Assembly: GCA_023014335.1 (NCBI GenBank)
Contig: JAECYW010000007.1
Coordinates: forward strand, 3,100,001 to 3,164,000
Origin: Galerina marginata
Lineage: Eukaryota > Basidiomycota > Agaricomycetes > Agaricales > Galerinaceae
DNA: 64,000 nucleotides
Direction: 5' to 3'
The notes below the pieces were generated by a model. That model had not been told where the DNA came from, ran no database searches, and saw only the letters and a program-made list of their open reading frames with translations. Of the stretch, positions 22,193 through 34,200 are shown in pieces. Numbering within the stretch: the stretch's first letter is position 1; every line of letters starts with the position of its first letter. A program made the position numbers and the translations under genes.

Positions 22193-23139
22193 CCGGCGCC
22201 GTCCTATTTATCTTTATATCAATATTTCGTATTTATTTTGTATCTACTCGTCGGACCAACTCTGTAATTTATTTAACAACGAATCTCACTCTATTATTTT
22301 CGTGTTGCCTTATTTACTCGCGGCCTCATTCATCAGGGATGTATTCTTAATTAATGCCGTCGTATGCTCAGCGAAACATCACGAAAAATTTGTTGCGCGT
22401 ATCTATCAAGTATCTATTCAAGTTCGCTCGGTCTTGCGAGTTTCAGCCCTTTTTAACTCACCTATTCTTATATAATGTTGCCTCCGCCTTGGCCGCTAAT
22501 CTTTCCTTTCTTATCCCATCTAGCTTCCTGTATTAGGGGTGTTCTTTATGTATATTTACAGTGCCTTCGATCTGTGTCAGTGATCAGGTATTTTCGACGC
22601 TTCATCTGCCGCAGTCTTTCCTCTTCTGACCTATTTCTGGGAATCTATTTTCCTAAAGATCCGTAGACCGTGGTTTTGATCTGCATTGAATTATTTTCGT
22701 AAGCTAACATGCGTAGACATCAATTCCTAGTCTTCGCGAGTTGCGTTTTTCTGAAAACTCAATAGGCGCGCGCTGAAGGCGTTGAGCGAAATGTAGCTTA
22801 GACGACAGAGAGGGAACGCCTGAAATTATTTTCCAGGCGCTGGAGGAAGATCGGAAATCTGGTTTACTTGATTATTTCAGTGACTTTTTTCTCCACATAA
22901 AGTCTAGGATACAGAGTTGTTGCCGAGAGGAATAATATGCTGCAAAAGGCGATCTAGGTCCAGCGGGAGTAGCCGACAGCTCTCTAGCAGCCACTGCGGA
23001 GACGCCATACCAATGCACATAGAGAGCCAAGGTCAGCATGAGCATAGGCGAAGCTATTTAATTAGAACAAAAAAACAAAAAGGTATCCCCGGAAGGAGGA
23101 CTAAGAAGGAAAAGGAAGGGAGATCGGTATGGCCGGGCT
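22193..23139. other. Spacer after G2
   Basis: The 3' flank of G2. It aligns with 61635-62570 of the second copy, but with many indels. No gene, RNA or clear repeat recognised. Confidence 0.4.
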
Positions 23140-25900
23140 AGCTGGGCACATTAGCAAATCGAGAGCAAGTCACAACCAGATGCTTGCCATAAACGATCTT
23201 CACCAGATGGACACCTAGTGGCATCGCAAGGTTGAATAGATCGTTGAGATAATTCACGCAGTTGGCTCGCTCTTGGTATGCTAGTCGTACCCATGAGAGG
23301 AATGAAGCAAGATGGATTTTGTGATAAGATTGGGACCTGGCAATCGTCGTGTGAATTCTTTGAAATCAGATCGGCTCGGTCCTCGGCATTGCCATCGTGA
23401 GGGCTAAACTGAACAGTCGACGCGTTGACAGGCCGAATCTTCCGTCTCCTTTTCTTTTCAACGTCCATCTTCCCGTCCCTACTGTGTTAATGCCGCCTAG
23501 CTTGCTATCAGTTACGGTGCTCTTTCTTACACGGTGGATGCTACATAAAGGTACACGTTTCTTCATCGTCTTCGTTCATTCTTTGATGGTATTCGACATC
23601 AGTCTGGCTAGCTTCTGGGAAGGCAGACGCGTCTTTTGAAAACACGGACGATTTCGTGAGTTCTACGCGTCTGAAGGCTTGCTTATTCTCCTTCTCTGTG
23701 CGCAGTTCTCCTGTCTCCCCTGTCTGTCCGCCTTTCTGACTGTCGTTCGCCACAGCTTTCCTTCCCGCAACACGCGTCTGGATAACCAGAGAGGTTCTAA
23801 CAAAGATGGGTATGGGTATGCCCTTGATATTTTCTCGACAATTACCGGCTCATCCCCGACCCTTTTACCATATTTAGCCCACGTCGCCCGCTGAGGATTT
23901 TCTTGCAGAGGAAGGGAGGCTGTTCCAACAAATGAGGTGCGTATCATCCCTTCACTTGGGTTTACTCCTTTGTTAATAAGGGTTGCAAATTTGTTTAGAT
24001 ACAAGCCTACTGCCCTCGTCACCGTCTGGGTATGCCTTAAACTTTTGTTCATTTCTGCGCTCATTCGCGCTCGTTAGCTGTGAGCAAGCTCTCTGACGTG
24101 TCATGTGTAGACCATCACCCTCGTCTGCCTGACCTTCCTGCATACTGAGCACTACACATTGAAGGTAAGCCATATACGAGCATATACCCGATACAAATGT
24201 TTAACGTTCAGTCCTTGTTTTTTTCTCCCTTCCAGGTCCGAACTTGAATGCCGCTGGATATGTCTCCTTCAACGCGTGCCTGCAATTTACCATCTGCCGC
24301 CCGCCACCCTACAAGCACGGCTGCACTTTCTTAACCCCTCGACGCCACGCTTGCTCGTCGAACATCCTTCTTCTGAGCAGTCGGTAATCAGGTTCGAGAC
24401 GAGATGCTGCTAGTCGGCGGTAGGTAGTCACGTTCATCAGTCTGTGAGCAATGACGTTGGCCCTTCGACTGCCTTAAACTTTTTGCTGGGCCATGTTCGA
24501 TTCATCCTCTATCTACCATTTGCAGCTCGTAGACCCCTGCGGTCCAGGATATCGTAGGCGACGCTGGCTACGGCGAGGAAGTCAGATTGGTCCCCCAGCA
24601 CCCGCTATTATCACCTCTCTGGAAAGATTTTTGGCCATAAGGTTCGCTTTGGTCTTACTTCTATCTTAACTCCTGACCTTACTTGTAATGTGCAGTTGCA
24701 GTTGCGTCGGACTAGAGATTTGGATTTACCCCAGATCACTACCGCCTTCACCTCTCTGGTACATCATACCGTTAGGTTTTGGTGGTATTTTTTCTTTTAC
24801 TTTACTCATACATTTCGCCGTTGGACTGACTCGCACCACGTAGAATTCGGCGGAGACAGTGTTTCTGCGGCTGGACACACGCCTGCTTTGGCAGCTAGCT
24901 AGCCGAAGCGATTCTGCCAGGTCGTCAATAAAAGCCACTGCTGCTGCCGCCGCCAGAGCTTCAGCACAAGTTCAAGCCGACCAGCGTCTTGTCGTTTGTC
25001 GATGATCACTGTACCTAGTAGGCTCTCGTATGTTCCTTTATATCCTATTTGCGTCCTAACGAAACATTGACTATCGAAGTTGTCCTAGGATCCATGATAG
25101 CTTTGACGCGAAACCGTGTAATTCGAGAAGCCAAACCACTGCTGGAGTTGGCGGCGGACCACCAAGTAAGTAGTTTATCAGTATATGATCGAATGTTAAT
25201 TCCGTTCTGACCTTTCGTAATGTAGGATTTGGCCGGGCAACATCATATTTAAGGAAGTTTTAGATCAGAAAGTGCGTTCATTACTGCTATGGCGGCCTGA
25301 AGTTGATAGAAACAACGTCCTCCTAAGGCCTGGCGGCGACACGAATGAAGACATATGCAACTGCTGACCATCCATCGGGATTGCTGGGTTTGGTTATTTT
25401 TTGTTCTTGCATCTGACATTGAACTTATGATCGTCACCGGTATAGTCTCACCCTGTCTAGAGGATTTGGATTGATCCCAGGACTACAAGCGTTGCTTGTA
25501 CTCGTTGCGCTGAGCCAACGTCGGAGGTTGCTTCCGTCGTTTTGGTTTGCTTTTAGGATGCTTTTACCGCTGGCGACTGTACTGAACCCAAATGAGCAGT
25601 ATGTTCTTCACCACGTCACCATCCGCGAACGCCCCAGCCTCAAGGTCTCGGTCTCACCGCCAACGTGCGGCCGTCGTCGAGATCTCTATGTAAACCTCAC
25701 ACTGCTCCCTGGGTTCACCGTCCATCTGGATTTCTCGCCTTCTTTCTTACGGTCGGACGCGAATCTCAACTTCGATAATCTTTTAGCTCTCATGACCCTC
25801 ACACTATCTTGATTTTGGTAGATCCAGACCGACCAATTGCTCATTTTCAACATGGATTTTGTTCAGAGATGAAATCTTCGTGACTCGAGACTCCAGCAGC
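23140..25900 (+). repeat. R3, copy of the dispersed repeat family
   Basis: Head block at 23196-23270, then CGTCGCCCGCTGAGGATTTT and the CTTCCAGGTCCGAAC acceptor-like block at 24233. An exon-like segment begins AGGATCCATGATAGCTTTGA at 25088 (protein-like RIHDSFDAK). The first 1.4 kb is almost identical to R9. No intact frame. Confidence 0.6.
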
Positions 25901-26174
25901 GCGTATTCGATGCTAGACGCCCGCGAAGCGGATCACACACGACCACAATGTAGTCGAGTCAACGGAATCTCCGCTTTTGAGTCGTCGAGGCAGTGTCTAC
26001 TATGTATAAATACAGCTAACCACTTAGTCAGACTTCCTTGGAAGGTCTTGGACATCAAAAATTTCATCGTCTTCGGGGTTGTTATCAGTTTGACTATCGG
26101 GAAGATCCGTTGAGTTGGTTGCCCGCATGGAAGAGCCATTTTCGGCAGCGCTTGGGGGTGACCGGTGACCGTGC

Positions 26175-27336
26175 TCATACCCTGCGACCAGCAAATACCT
26201 GGCTGTATTCAGGTGGCAGAACCTCATCTTCATCGATACGAAGGGATCCTCCATCTAGTTCTCGTCGTGGCTGTCTTGAGGGCTCTAAAGTCGGCAGAGA
26301 TGTTCGGGGTGCATTTGAAAAGCTGAAAACGGATGTGAAAAGGGGAAGCTGTCGCTTCCCAGTACCATGTCCGTATCTTGCTGAAGGTCTGTTTTCTGTA
26401 AAAACAGCGGTATCGGCTTGATTCATAGGAGGCAGTGAGTATGTCGCTGGGGTGAAAGGAAAAAATAATTGGGGCATAAAAGGGGAAATGGAAGGCGCTC
26501 TTTTACGCCGCAAACGAAGCCAAAGGCCGAAGATGAATAAACCGAGGAATAGAGCGCCGGCGCCAAGAACCCCACCAAGTACAGGGCCGATTGGAGTTGA
26601 CCGTGAAGGTTTGACACTGACGTTAGGTTGAGCGGTACTTGTAGGAGTCGTCGAGGATGGAGGTACTATTGAGGAATGTGCCGCTGAGGGAGTTGGGATT
26701 GAGGGCGCAGTTACAGTTTCTTCATTAACCAACAAGTCGATTTTGTCAATCGTCATCTGCGATCTAGTGTCGTTTTGGCTTTTTATGGTGATTTCATGTA
26801 TCTCTGGCGTCTTGAAGGTCATAAAAAACAAGAGAACCTGCGCAATATCAGTCTCTAAATGGGCTAGAGAGAAAAGGACGGACTGGTAAGTTATTTTCGT
26901 TATGCGTAGCATTTACAACATCGACGGGGATATCGATGAATGTGGGGTCGTCGGGGTCGCAGTCGATGCATATTCCATAGAAGCCTCCGCAACAGCGGGG
27001 AATACCGTAGTAGTAAAAGGCGACTGCTGGCGCTGCAGGTCAGGAAGGTACGAGTCAGGATTTAAACGTTATATGTAATGACTGGCCGTTACGCACTTGG
27101 AAAGGTCTAGTTATGCCAAATCCAAAATCATGAGCGCTATTCATTGGAAAGGCAAAATCCAACAAGCAGATATCACGTACGAAGGTAACAGTAGCATTCA
27201 AGTCTGAAGTCGACGAGAGCGTCCCGCTGTCCCCGACATTTTTTGCGTTCCATGAGTCTGTTAGGGACCAACCGCCTTGGTACCTGATGAAGGCGGTGTC
27301 GCGGTCGTCGAAGGTGAGATTTCGAGGTCCTGTCAT
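26175..27336 (-). CDS. Single-pass membrane protein with one ectodomain module
   Basis: The minus-strand exons are 27181-27336, about 26884-27030 and 26175-26837. Exon 1 carries LTFDDRDTAFIRYQGGWSL, the start of the same module seen in G1/G2. Exon 2 continues with VAFYYYGIPRCCGGFYGIC and a Cys/Asp-rich loop. Exon 3 (VLLFFMTFKTPEIHEITIKS) closes the module. The junction of exons 2 and 3 is in frame; the junction of exons 1 and 2 was not resolved to the base. A Ser/Thr/Pro stalk leads to the membrane segment GPVLGGVLGAGALFLGLFIF and basic RLRRKR, then a cytoplasmic tail ending PPEYSQVFAGRRV. It differs from G1/G2 by having one module and the opposite orientation. Function unknown; probably a cell-surface protein. 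Confidence 0.65.
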
Positions 27337-28320
27337 TCCAATGATGATGAGGAAGACGCAAGGTAAAGTAGGGTACCAGTAATTGCGGCAAAATTATGTA
27401 CTGACCTGCGGTGGTGAAGATATTTGACCCCCAGTGACTTCGTCGTCTCCAAGGAGAGTCCTAGGCCGTGAGATGATGAGTCAAAAATACACAGGAATTC
27501 TGATTAAATCCTCGAGTTGTACCCGACCATCCAACTTCTCTGATTGAATCAGATTGATTAATCCAATCTAAGCCATGTAGTAGTGGGGGTAGTCGGTGAG
27601 AATACGCGGTGTAGTAGTGGACTCTGGCCTGGGCATCCACAATACTCAGAGTCGCACGAGTGCCTGGTGAGGTGAGTTTTAACCGGTATGGTCCATTGCT
27701 AAACACCGGTGTCCGAGATTAACCCGATGCTGCGGCTGACACCATCGTCTCGGACCTGAGGTGTTCAAGACGTCGAACCCAGAGAATATTTACCACAACT
27801 GAGATAAACTCGGCATACTGTGAAGGACCCGAGTCGTGTTTCTGCAAAGACTGAGAAGAAAGGTGTTAAGAGTGATCGTGTGTTAAACACTTGGCGTGAT
27901 TTGCGAATTTCCTGTTAGTTGTTGCTAAGCGGCTCAGCGTCCCATGCATGAACTGGGGAAAATAGGCTGAAAAGAGAATATAAACGGTACTGTACTAAGT
28001 GGGGGTTAAAATATAATGAGCAGATCGTTCAGCGTAGAGCTCGAGCAGAGATCATCTCGTCTTCATATAAACTTGAAGTTTTTGGGGTACAGAATTGCTG
28101 TAAGGAGTAATAACTTGCTACGATGAGCGAAGTTCAGAAGGAGAGTCCAGGTTAAAGTCCCGATAACCGAATTCTTTCCAATGGTTCCAAGGGAAATGAA
28201 GAGGCATATGCATAAATAGTCTATCAGTTGTCCAGTAGCCAGATACAAACTCGCTTAAAGAGCCAAGGTTGGAAGTTATGAGAATATAGATTTGTAGGAG
28301 CACGAAGACAAGAATGGGCT
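27337..28320. other. Upstream region of the minus-strand membrane gene
   Basis: About 1 kb with no supported gene. Short open stretches lack domains. Nothing else recognised. Confidence 0.35.
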
Positions 28321-28329
28321 GCTGGAAGG

Positions 28330-31100
28330 AATTCAAAAGACAGGAAGGAATGGGGAGAACGCATAAGCAAACGGAGAGCGAGTCCTAGCAAGGAATTGGG
28401 AAAAACAATCTTCACCCAACTGGACACGCAGTGGAATCGCACGGGTGGGATAGATCGTTGAGGAAATGCACTCGCTGGACTACGCTCTCGGAAAGTTAGA
28501 TGCGCCCATGAGAGGAAGGAAGCAAGAAGGTTTTTGAGATAAGATTGCGTTCCAGATCTGACAATCATCGTGTGAAATTTTTGAAATTAGATCAGCTCGG
28601 TCCAAGTCGACGCCGTGGACAGGCCAAATCTTGTCCTCTTCTCATCAACGCCCGTCTTCCCGCCTCTACTGTCAGGATGCTGAGTAAAGGTACGCGTTTT
28701 TCATAACTTTCGCTCGTTCCTTGAGTGATAACTGACGTTACGGAGCAGCGGACACGTCGAGGGTCTTGAGGCGCAACCTCTCTCAGCAGCTGCAGGCTCT
28801 CCGTTGGTGCGCGATTTCCAGGTTCACCCCCTCCTTGCGACTTACTGGCTGGTATCTATCACAGCATTCACCTCCTGCACGGACTCTGTGAAGACGATCG
28901 CCCACACCACATTTCTCTCGTCAGCTTGAACCGCCTATAAACCGAGCACCAACCACTTGAAGGTAAGTTCAGATATCCTTCACACTTCTCTCAGTTCCTA
29001 TTCCCTTTCGCCTTCCAGATCCGAATGCTGCTCTAGAACTACGTTCAACGCACGCCGTCAACTTTGTCTACCGCACTGTCCAGCATCCCTATCTCAATCG
29101 GGCGAGTCTATGGTTCGAACTCGGATGCTGGCGTCGCCGCGTCCTTCCTTGTTGTTGGTGGATCGTGCCTGCTCGCAGTTTGGGAGGGCTATGGCTGGCC
29201 TCTTCGTTACCTCGTCTTGGTGGTAATGGAGCTATGGCGTGTTCTAACGTCGACATCTGTCGCGACGGGTCATTGAGGTGGGCACGGGTTGCGGCGAGGA
29301 ATTTGGAGTAGACCCAGGATTGCTCGCGGTTACCACCTTCCCACAAACTATTAGCTGAGTTTCTGTTGGATTGGTTCGTTTTTCTTTCACTCTTACCTTC
29401 GCCACTGGACTCCCTCGTAACGTGTAGGATTTCTAGGAGGAGTTACCTATGCCGCGTTTACGAAGACCGTCACTTTTGTCAGCCTGACCTGCCTAAACGC
29501 CGGACGTTTGAAGGTAAGCCCATATACTCCACGTTTGTCTTCTGGTTTCTAATCCCTTTCCCTTTCCAGGTTCGAAACCTACAGCACGAGCATCACGCCT
29601 CGGCACTGCAGTTACTCGTCCGGCGGTCTGCTTTCGCGCAGCATCCGACTCCTTTAGCGTCGTCGCCGGCAGCTGATTTGGCTAGGCTAGTGTATGTTTC
29701 TTTCCCTTATATTCTCTTAGTCCTAACAAGAAATTGACTCTAGACATTATTGTAGATTCCTCGATGCCTACGACGCGAAGTCGTGTGATGTGGGTAGGCG
29801 AACTCCTACTCGAGCTAGAGCTGGAGCTGCGGCGTATTATGACTCCAATCCTACGCTTGACATTCGGACACGTCGATGTCGGTTGTGCTTGGTCATGTAA
29901 GTCGGCACGGGTTGAGGAGAAAAATTTGGATTGGCCCCAGGATTACTACCATTCCGCGAAAATTTGTCACGGTTATGGTCGCATGGTTTAATGGTTTGTT
30001 TTTAATCTCAATCTTCCCTTCGCTCTTGGCCTGACCTATAAATCCTAAGGAGCTATCACGATTCTCGATATCCAACTCCTTTGTTACCGTCAGAAGCGAC
30101 ACAGCTACTCTATAGGCGCTTCAGTGTAGGGTCAACTGAGCCAACATTATCATCATCCACGAGGCCGATCCTATCTTTCCTGGCTTAAGCCCACGTACGT
30201 CCGTTTCTCATAACTTTGTTCAGACAAATCATTCACCCACGATATCGTCGTAGATTCCACGACGGCCTCGAAACGAAATGGTATGAGCAGACCTACTGCA
30301 GTAAAGTTGCGACGGGGTCGGCGATGTACCAGTATGTACTCGAATACTCTATTTATCTCTGTTCTGACGTTTTGTGGACCGGCAGGACCTGGCTGAGCGA
30401 CGTCGAAGTGCCTCTGAACGATGAACGTCATTCATTCCCGCTATGGCTATCTTTAACCGCTTGAAATTAAACCGGACGATGTCCTCTGTCGGGCCTGGCA
30501 ACGTTGGCGGTCCTCCCAGATTATTGTCTAGATGCGTGTTCGTTCTTCGTTCTTGGATCTTATGTTTCGTTTATGATCAACACTATTATAGTCGCCCGTG
30601 CTCCTGGACCGCCTAAAACAATCTGAGATCTTGAAATTTGGATTGACCCCAGGACCACGAGCATCGCTCGTCACTTTTGGTGACCTCAGAGCTATCTCCG
30701 GACCTGTCAACGTCACTCGAGGCTGCCGCCGCTGCTTGTAGCTTTGAGTCCTACTATGCTTTTGTCGTATCTTGGTCGGTGTAATATTGTTATTTTTAAT
30801 TTATCTTCCTTGCCTTCTTCTGACTGGCCGTGACTGCTGCCTAAACCTGACTTTAGTATTCGGTTCTAGAGTGTATCTGGTTCTCGTTGTCCCGTCCTTC
30901 CCGGAGTTTCTATCTTACTTAGTTGGCAGCTCCTCCTTGGACTTCTTCGAGCGGACCATTAGAGCATAAACTGGAGAACGCTAGAAACTAGAACTGCCGA
31001 TGCAGAAAAATATTCTCGCTCCAAGAAAATCTGCACTGCCTCGAATGCTCGAAAATCAATGCATTTTCGCACATTGCCTTTGTCTGAAGTCCAATCTGAC
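28330..31100 (+). repeat. R4, copy of the dispersed repeat family
   Basis: Head block at 28406-28500. Splice-like blocks include GAAGGTAAGCCCATATACTC (29512) and CCCTTTCCAGGTTCGAAACC (29563). Exon-like segments begin AGATTCCTCGATGCCTACGA (29755) and AGATTCCACGACGGCCTCGA (30251), and the tail block is near 31008-31080. Not intact as a gene. Confidence 0.65.
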
Positions 31101-31219
31101 GAGGTTCCACCGTTCCAGTCGTGGCAGCGATGATAATGAGTTCTCAATCACCCAAACAATTCACCGTTGCAAAGAAGTTTAATGTTCATTCAAATGTAGT
31201 TATCAGGTTCATTAACGAG

Positions 31220-34200
31220 CTACATGACCGACCGTCCCTCTACATCAGCATCAGTGCCTTCGACAATGTCCCCGTGATTACCAACCAGTGCATCATGCTC
31301 CTTTAACGCTGAAGGCAAGCGCTTCAAAGCCCAAGAGCGATTGGGATCTTGCACGGGGAAATCAAGAAGTTGTTTGTACAATGAAATTGCTTCGGTGAGG
31401 TCATGTAGGAGGTGGCCTTGGTAAAACCGATTTCGAAGGACAATAGCAAGGCCTTTGAGTAGCTCGGAATACAGTGGATGATCTCCTGGCCGAAGAAGAA
31501 CCGCCTCTCTGCGCAAGGAAATCACTTCGTCGAGGTCGTTTAAAGCGCCCTGCTGGTCAAAACGAGTTCCAAGGGCATTCGCGAGGTTATTGAGTGACGT
31601 AGGGCGATCTGGATGAGGTGCTGGCAGAAGAAGAAGCGCCTCTCGGTGCAACGAAATTGCTTCATCAAGGTCGTTTGAAGCGCCCTGCTGTTCAGAACGA
31701 GTATCAAGGGCGTTGGCGAGGTTATTGAGTGAGCTAGAGCGATCTGGATGAGGTGCTGGGCGAAGAAGAAGCGCTTCTCGGTGCAATGAAATTGCTTCGT
31801 CGAGGTTGTTTGAAGCGCCCCGCTGTTCAAAACGAGTTCCAAGGGCATTGGCAAGGTTATTGAGTGACATTGAACGATCAGGATGAGGTGCTGGCAGAAG
31901 AAGAAGCGCCTCTTGGTGCAACGAAATTGCTTCGTCGAGGTCGTTTGAAGCACCCCGCTGTTTAAAACGAGTTTCAAGGGCGTTGGCGAGGTTATTGAGT
32001 GAGCTAGAGCGATCTGGGTGAGGTGGTGGGCGAAGAAGAAGCGCCTCTCGGTGCAACAAAATTGCTTCGTCGAGGTCGTTTGAAGCTCCCCGCTGTTCAA
32101 AATGAGTTTGAAGGGCACTGGCAAGGTTATTGAGTGAGCTAGAGCGATCTGGATGAGGTGGTGGGCGAAGAAGAAGTGCTTCTCGGTGCAATGAAATTGC
32201 TTCGTCGAGGTCGTTTGAAACACCGCGTTGTTCAAAACGAGTTTCAAGGCTGTTGGCAAGGTTATCGAGTGAGCTAGAGCGATCCGGATGAGGTGCTGGG
32301 CTAAGAATAAGCGCCTCTTGGTGCAATGAAATTGCTTCATCGAGGTCGTTTGAAGCACCCCGCTGTTTAAAACGAGTTCCTAGGGCACTGGCGAGGTTAT
32401 TGAGTGACTTTGAACGATGAGGATGGGGTGCTGGCAGAAGAAGAAGCGCCTCTCGGTGCAACGAAATTGCTTCGTCGAGGTCGTTTAAAGCGCCCCACCG
32501 TTCAAACCGAGTTTGAAGTGCATCGGCAAGGTTATTTAATGACATAGAGCGATCTGGATGAGCTGCTGGTCCCAGGCCATGACGAAATGCAGTAATTCCC
32601 TCATCCAAGTCTCTGTTGCTCTGGGTTTGTTCATATAATCTGTGATATGCAAACCCTAACGCGGTCCATGTCTCTGCATCAAGGGGCTGGAGTTGCGTGG
32701 AAATCTTGAGACATTGGATGTGATATGACAATGTGGTGACATCTTCCTCTCCAATCATAACAGCTACCTCATAAGGCAGTTCAGATTTTCGAATGCCATC
32801 AAGGGAATTATGGCCGTCCTGGAATCTGACTGCGATACAAGGTAAAAACAGTGTGGCCCAATGATGCATCGCTTCTTCAGATATAAGATCCATACCCACT
32901 GTACCACTTGGTGTTGCCAATTGTTGATGTGGGGTTCCACTTGCAAGATGCAGTGGCCAAAATTTGATGGCGTATGGTTCTACACCACGAAGCTCAGAGT
33001 AGATGCAGGTCTTTCCCCGAAATGATGGGAGTAAGTCGACAAACACAATCTCGATGCATCTATTCGCCAGCATACAGTGGATTTCTGTAGCGCTAACGGC
33101 TTGAAAGGTCTGGTCATCAGACTTTGTGGTGATAAACTCGACGAAAGAAGTGTGGAATTGTTGTATTGCAGGTGATATGAAATTAGTGTTGGGATCACCC
33201 TGCGTTTGCAAGGCCGCCAGCCGCTGGTGAATCTCCTTGGTGCGACGCTCTCCAATGCCCGTGAGATGTGCAAAATCGCTGATAGACAGCGCTTCCTGAA
33301 GAACAACTGTTGCTCCAAGGAATTTGCGAAGCACCCCTTGCATGTCCTGCGGGACAAGGGTTGATACTGCGCTGCAATACAGACAGTCAAGCTTCCCGCC
33401 ATTCTGGGTGACCACCTTCTCTTCCAATGTGAGAATTTGGTCCAGGATTACGTGTGGATCTCTTGTGTCAAATTCATTCATTACCAATAATCGAGCTGTT
33501 GCTGCCCAGATAAGGAGACCGTCTGCACGAGCCGCCAGTAGATGGACTTTGCCATCATCAGGTTTTCGCCCTTTCCAATCGATATTGCCTAAGAAGAAGT
33601 GATGATGGAAGTAACGCTCAATAACTGTCTGGGAGGCCCGGGGAAGGGAGTATTTGTGAGATAGCATTTTGTCGACAACCCGTTCCACGGAGTAATTGAA
33701 ACGACTTGTCAGGACAAATTTCAAAGGAGAGGGTGATGGAATATGCACAAGTTCTGCCAGGAATGACTCATAATTTTGCCATTCATCCAGACCGTCGACA
33801 ACAACAACAAGCTGATAAGGATACTCCAGTGCACGTATTGGATCGAAAATATATGCCTTAAAATAATCCCTAAGAGAGTCGTGTGGGCCATCAAGTTTCC
33901 TTGCAGCCTCAGCGATGTTACCGATGGCTCGCGGATAATTTGCCCCGAGCTGTCTGGCGATCATCTGAACGACCCTCTCGGGGGGCTCTGTAGTTAGATT
34001 GGTGAGGAATATACCCCCGGCAAGACGGTCCTCGGATTTGAGAAGATGGACCAATTCCTGAGCAACAGTCGATTTACCTAGGCCAGCGCTACCATGTACC
34101 CAGAGGACAGATTCCTGAGCGTTCGCTATCCAGTCGGAAAAATACTTTATAACATCATCTCGACTTTTCTCAAGATATTCGTTGCGCGTGTAGCGTGGAT

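Larger units (their letters stand above)
12800..24535 (+). repeat. Segmental duplication, copy 1
   Basis: This block (F-box gene, R2, G1, G2, R3) recurs in the same order and orientation at 47645-64000. The left edge of similarity is near CTGTGGGCAGGTGCAATGAT (about 12805 and 47655). Coding parts are almost identical, and spacers show more indels. Confidence 0.9.

Noticed and set aside
31540..32358. 272-residue open frame on the minus strand inside the NLR repeat region
   Set aside because: It is a shifted frame of the TPR array. Because the unit is 135 bp, any frame without a stop in one unit stays open through all units.
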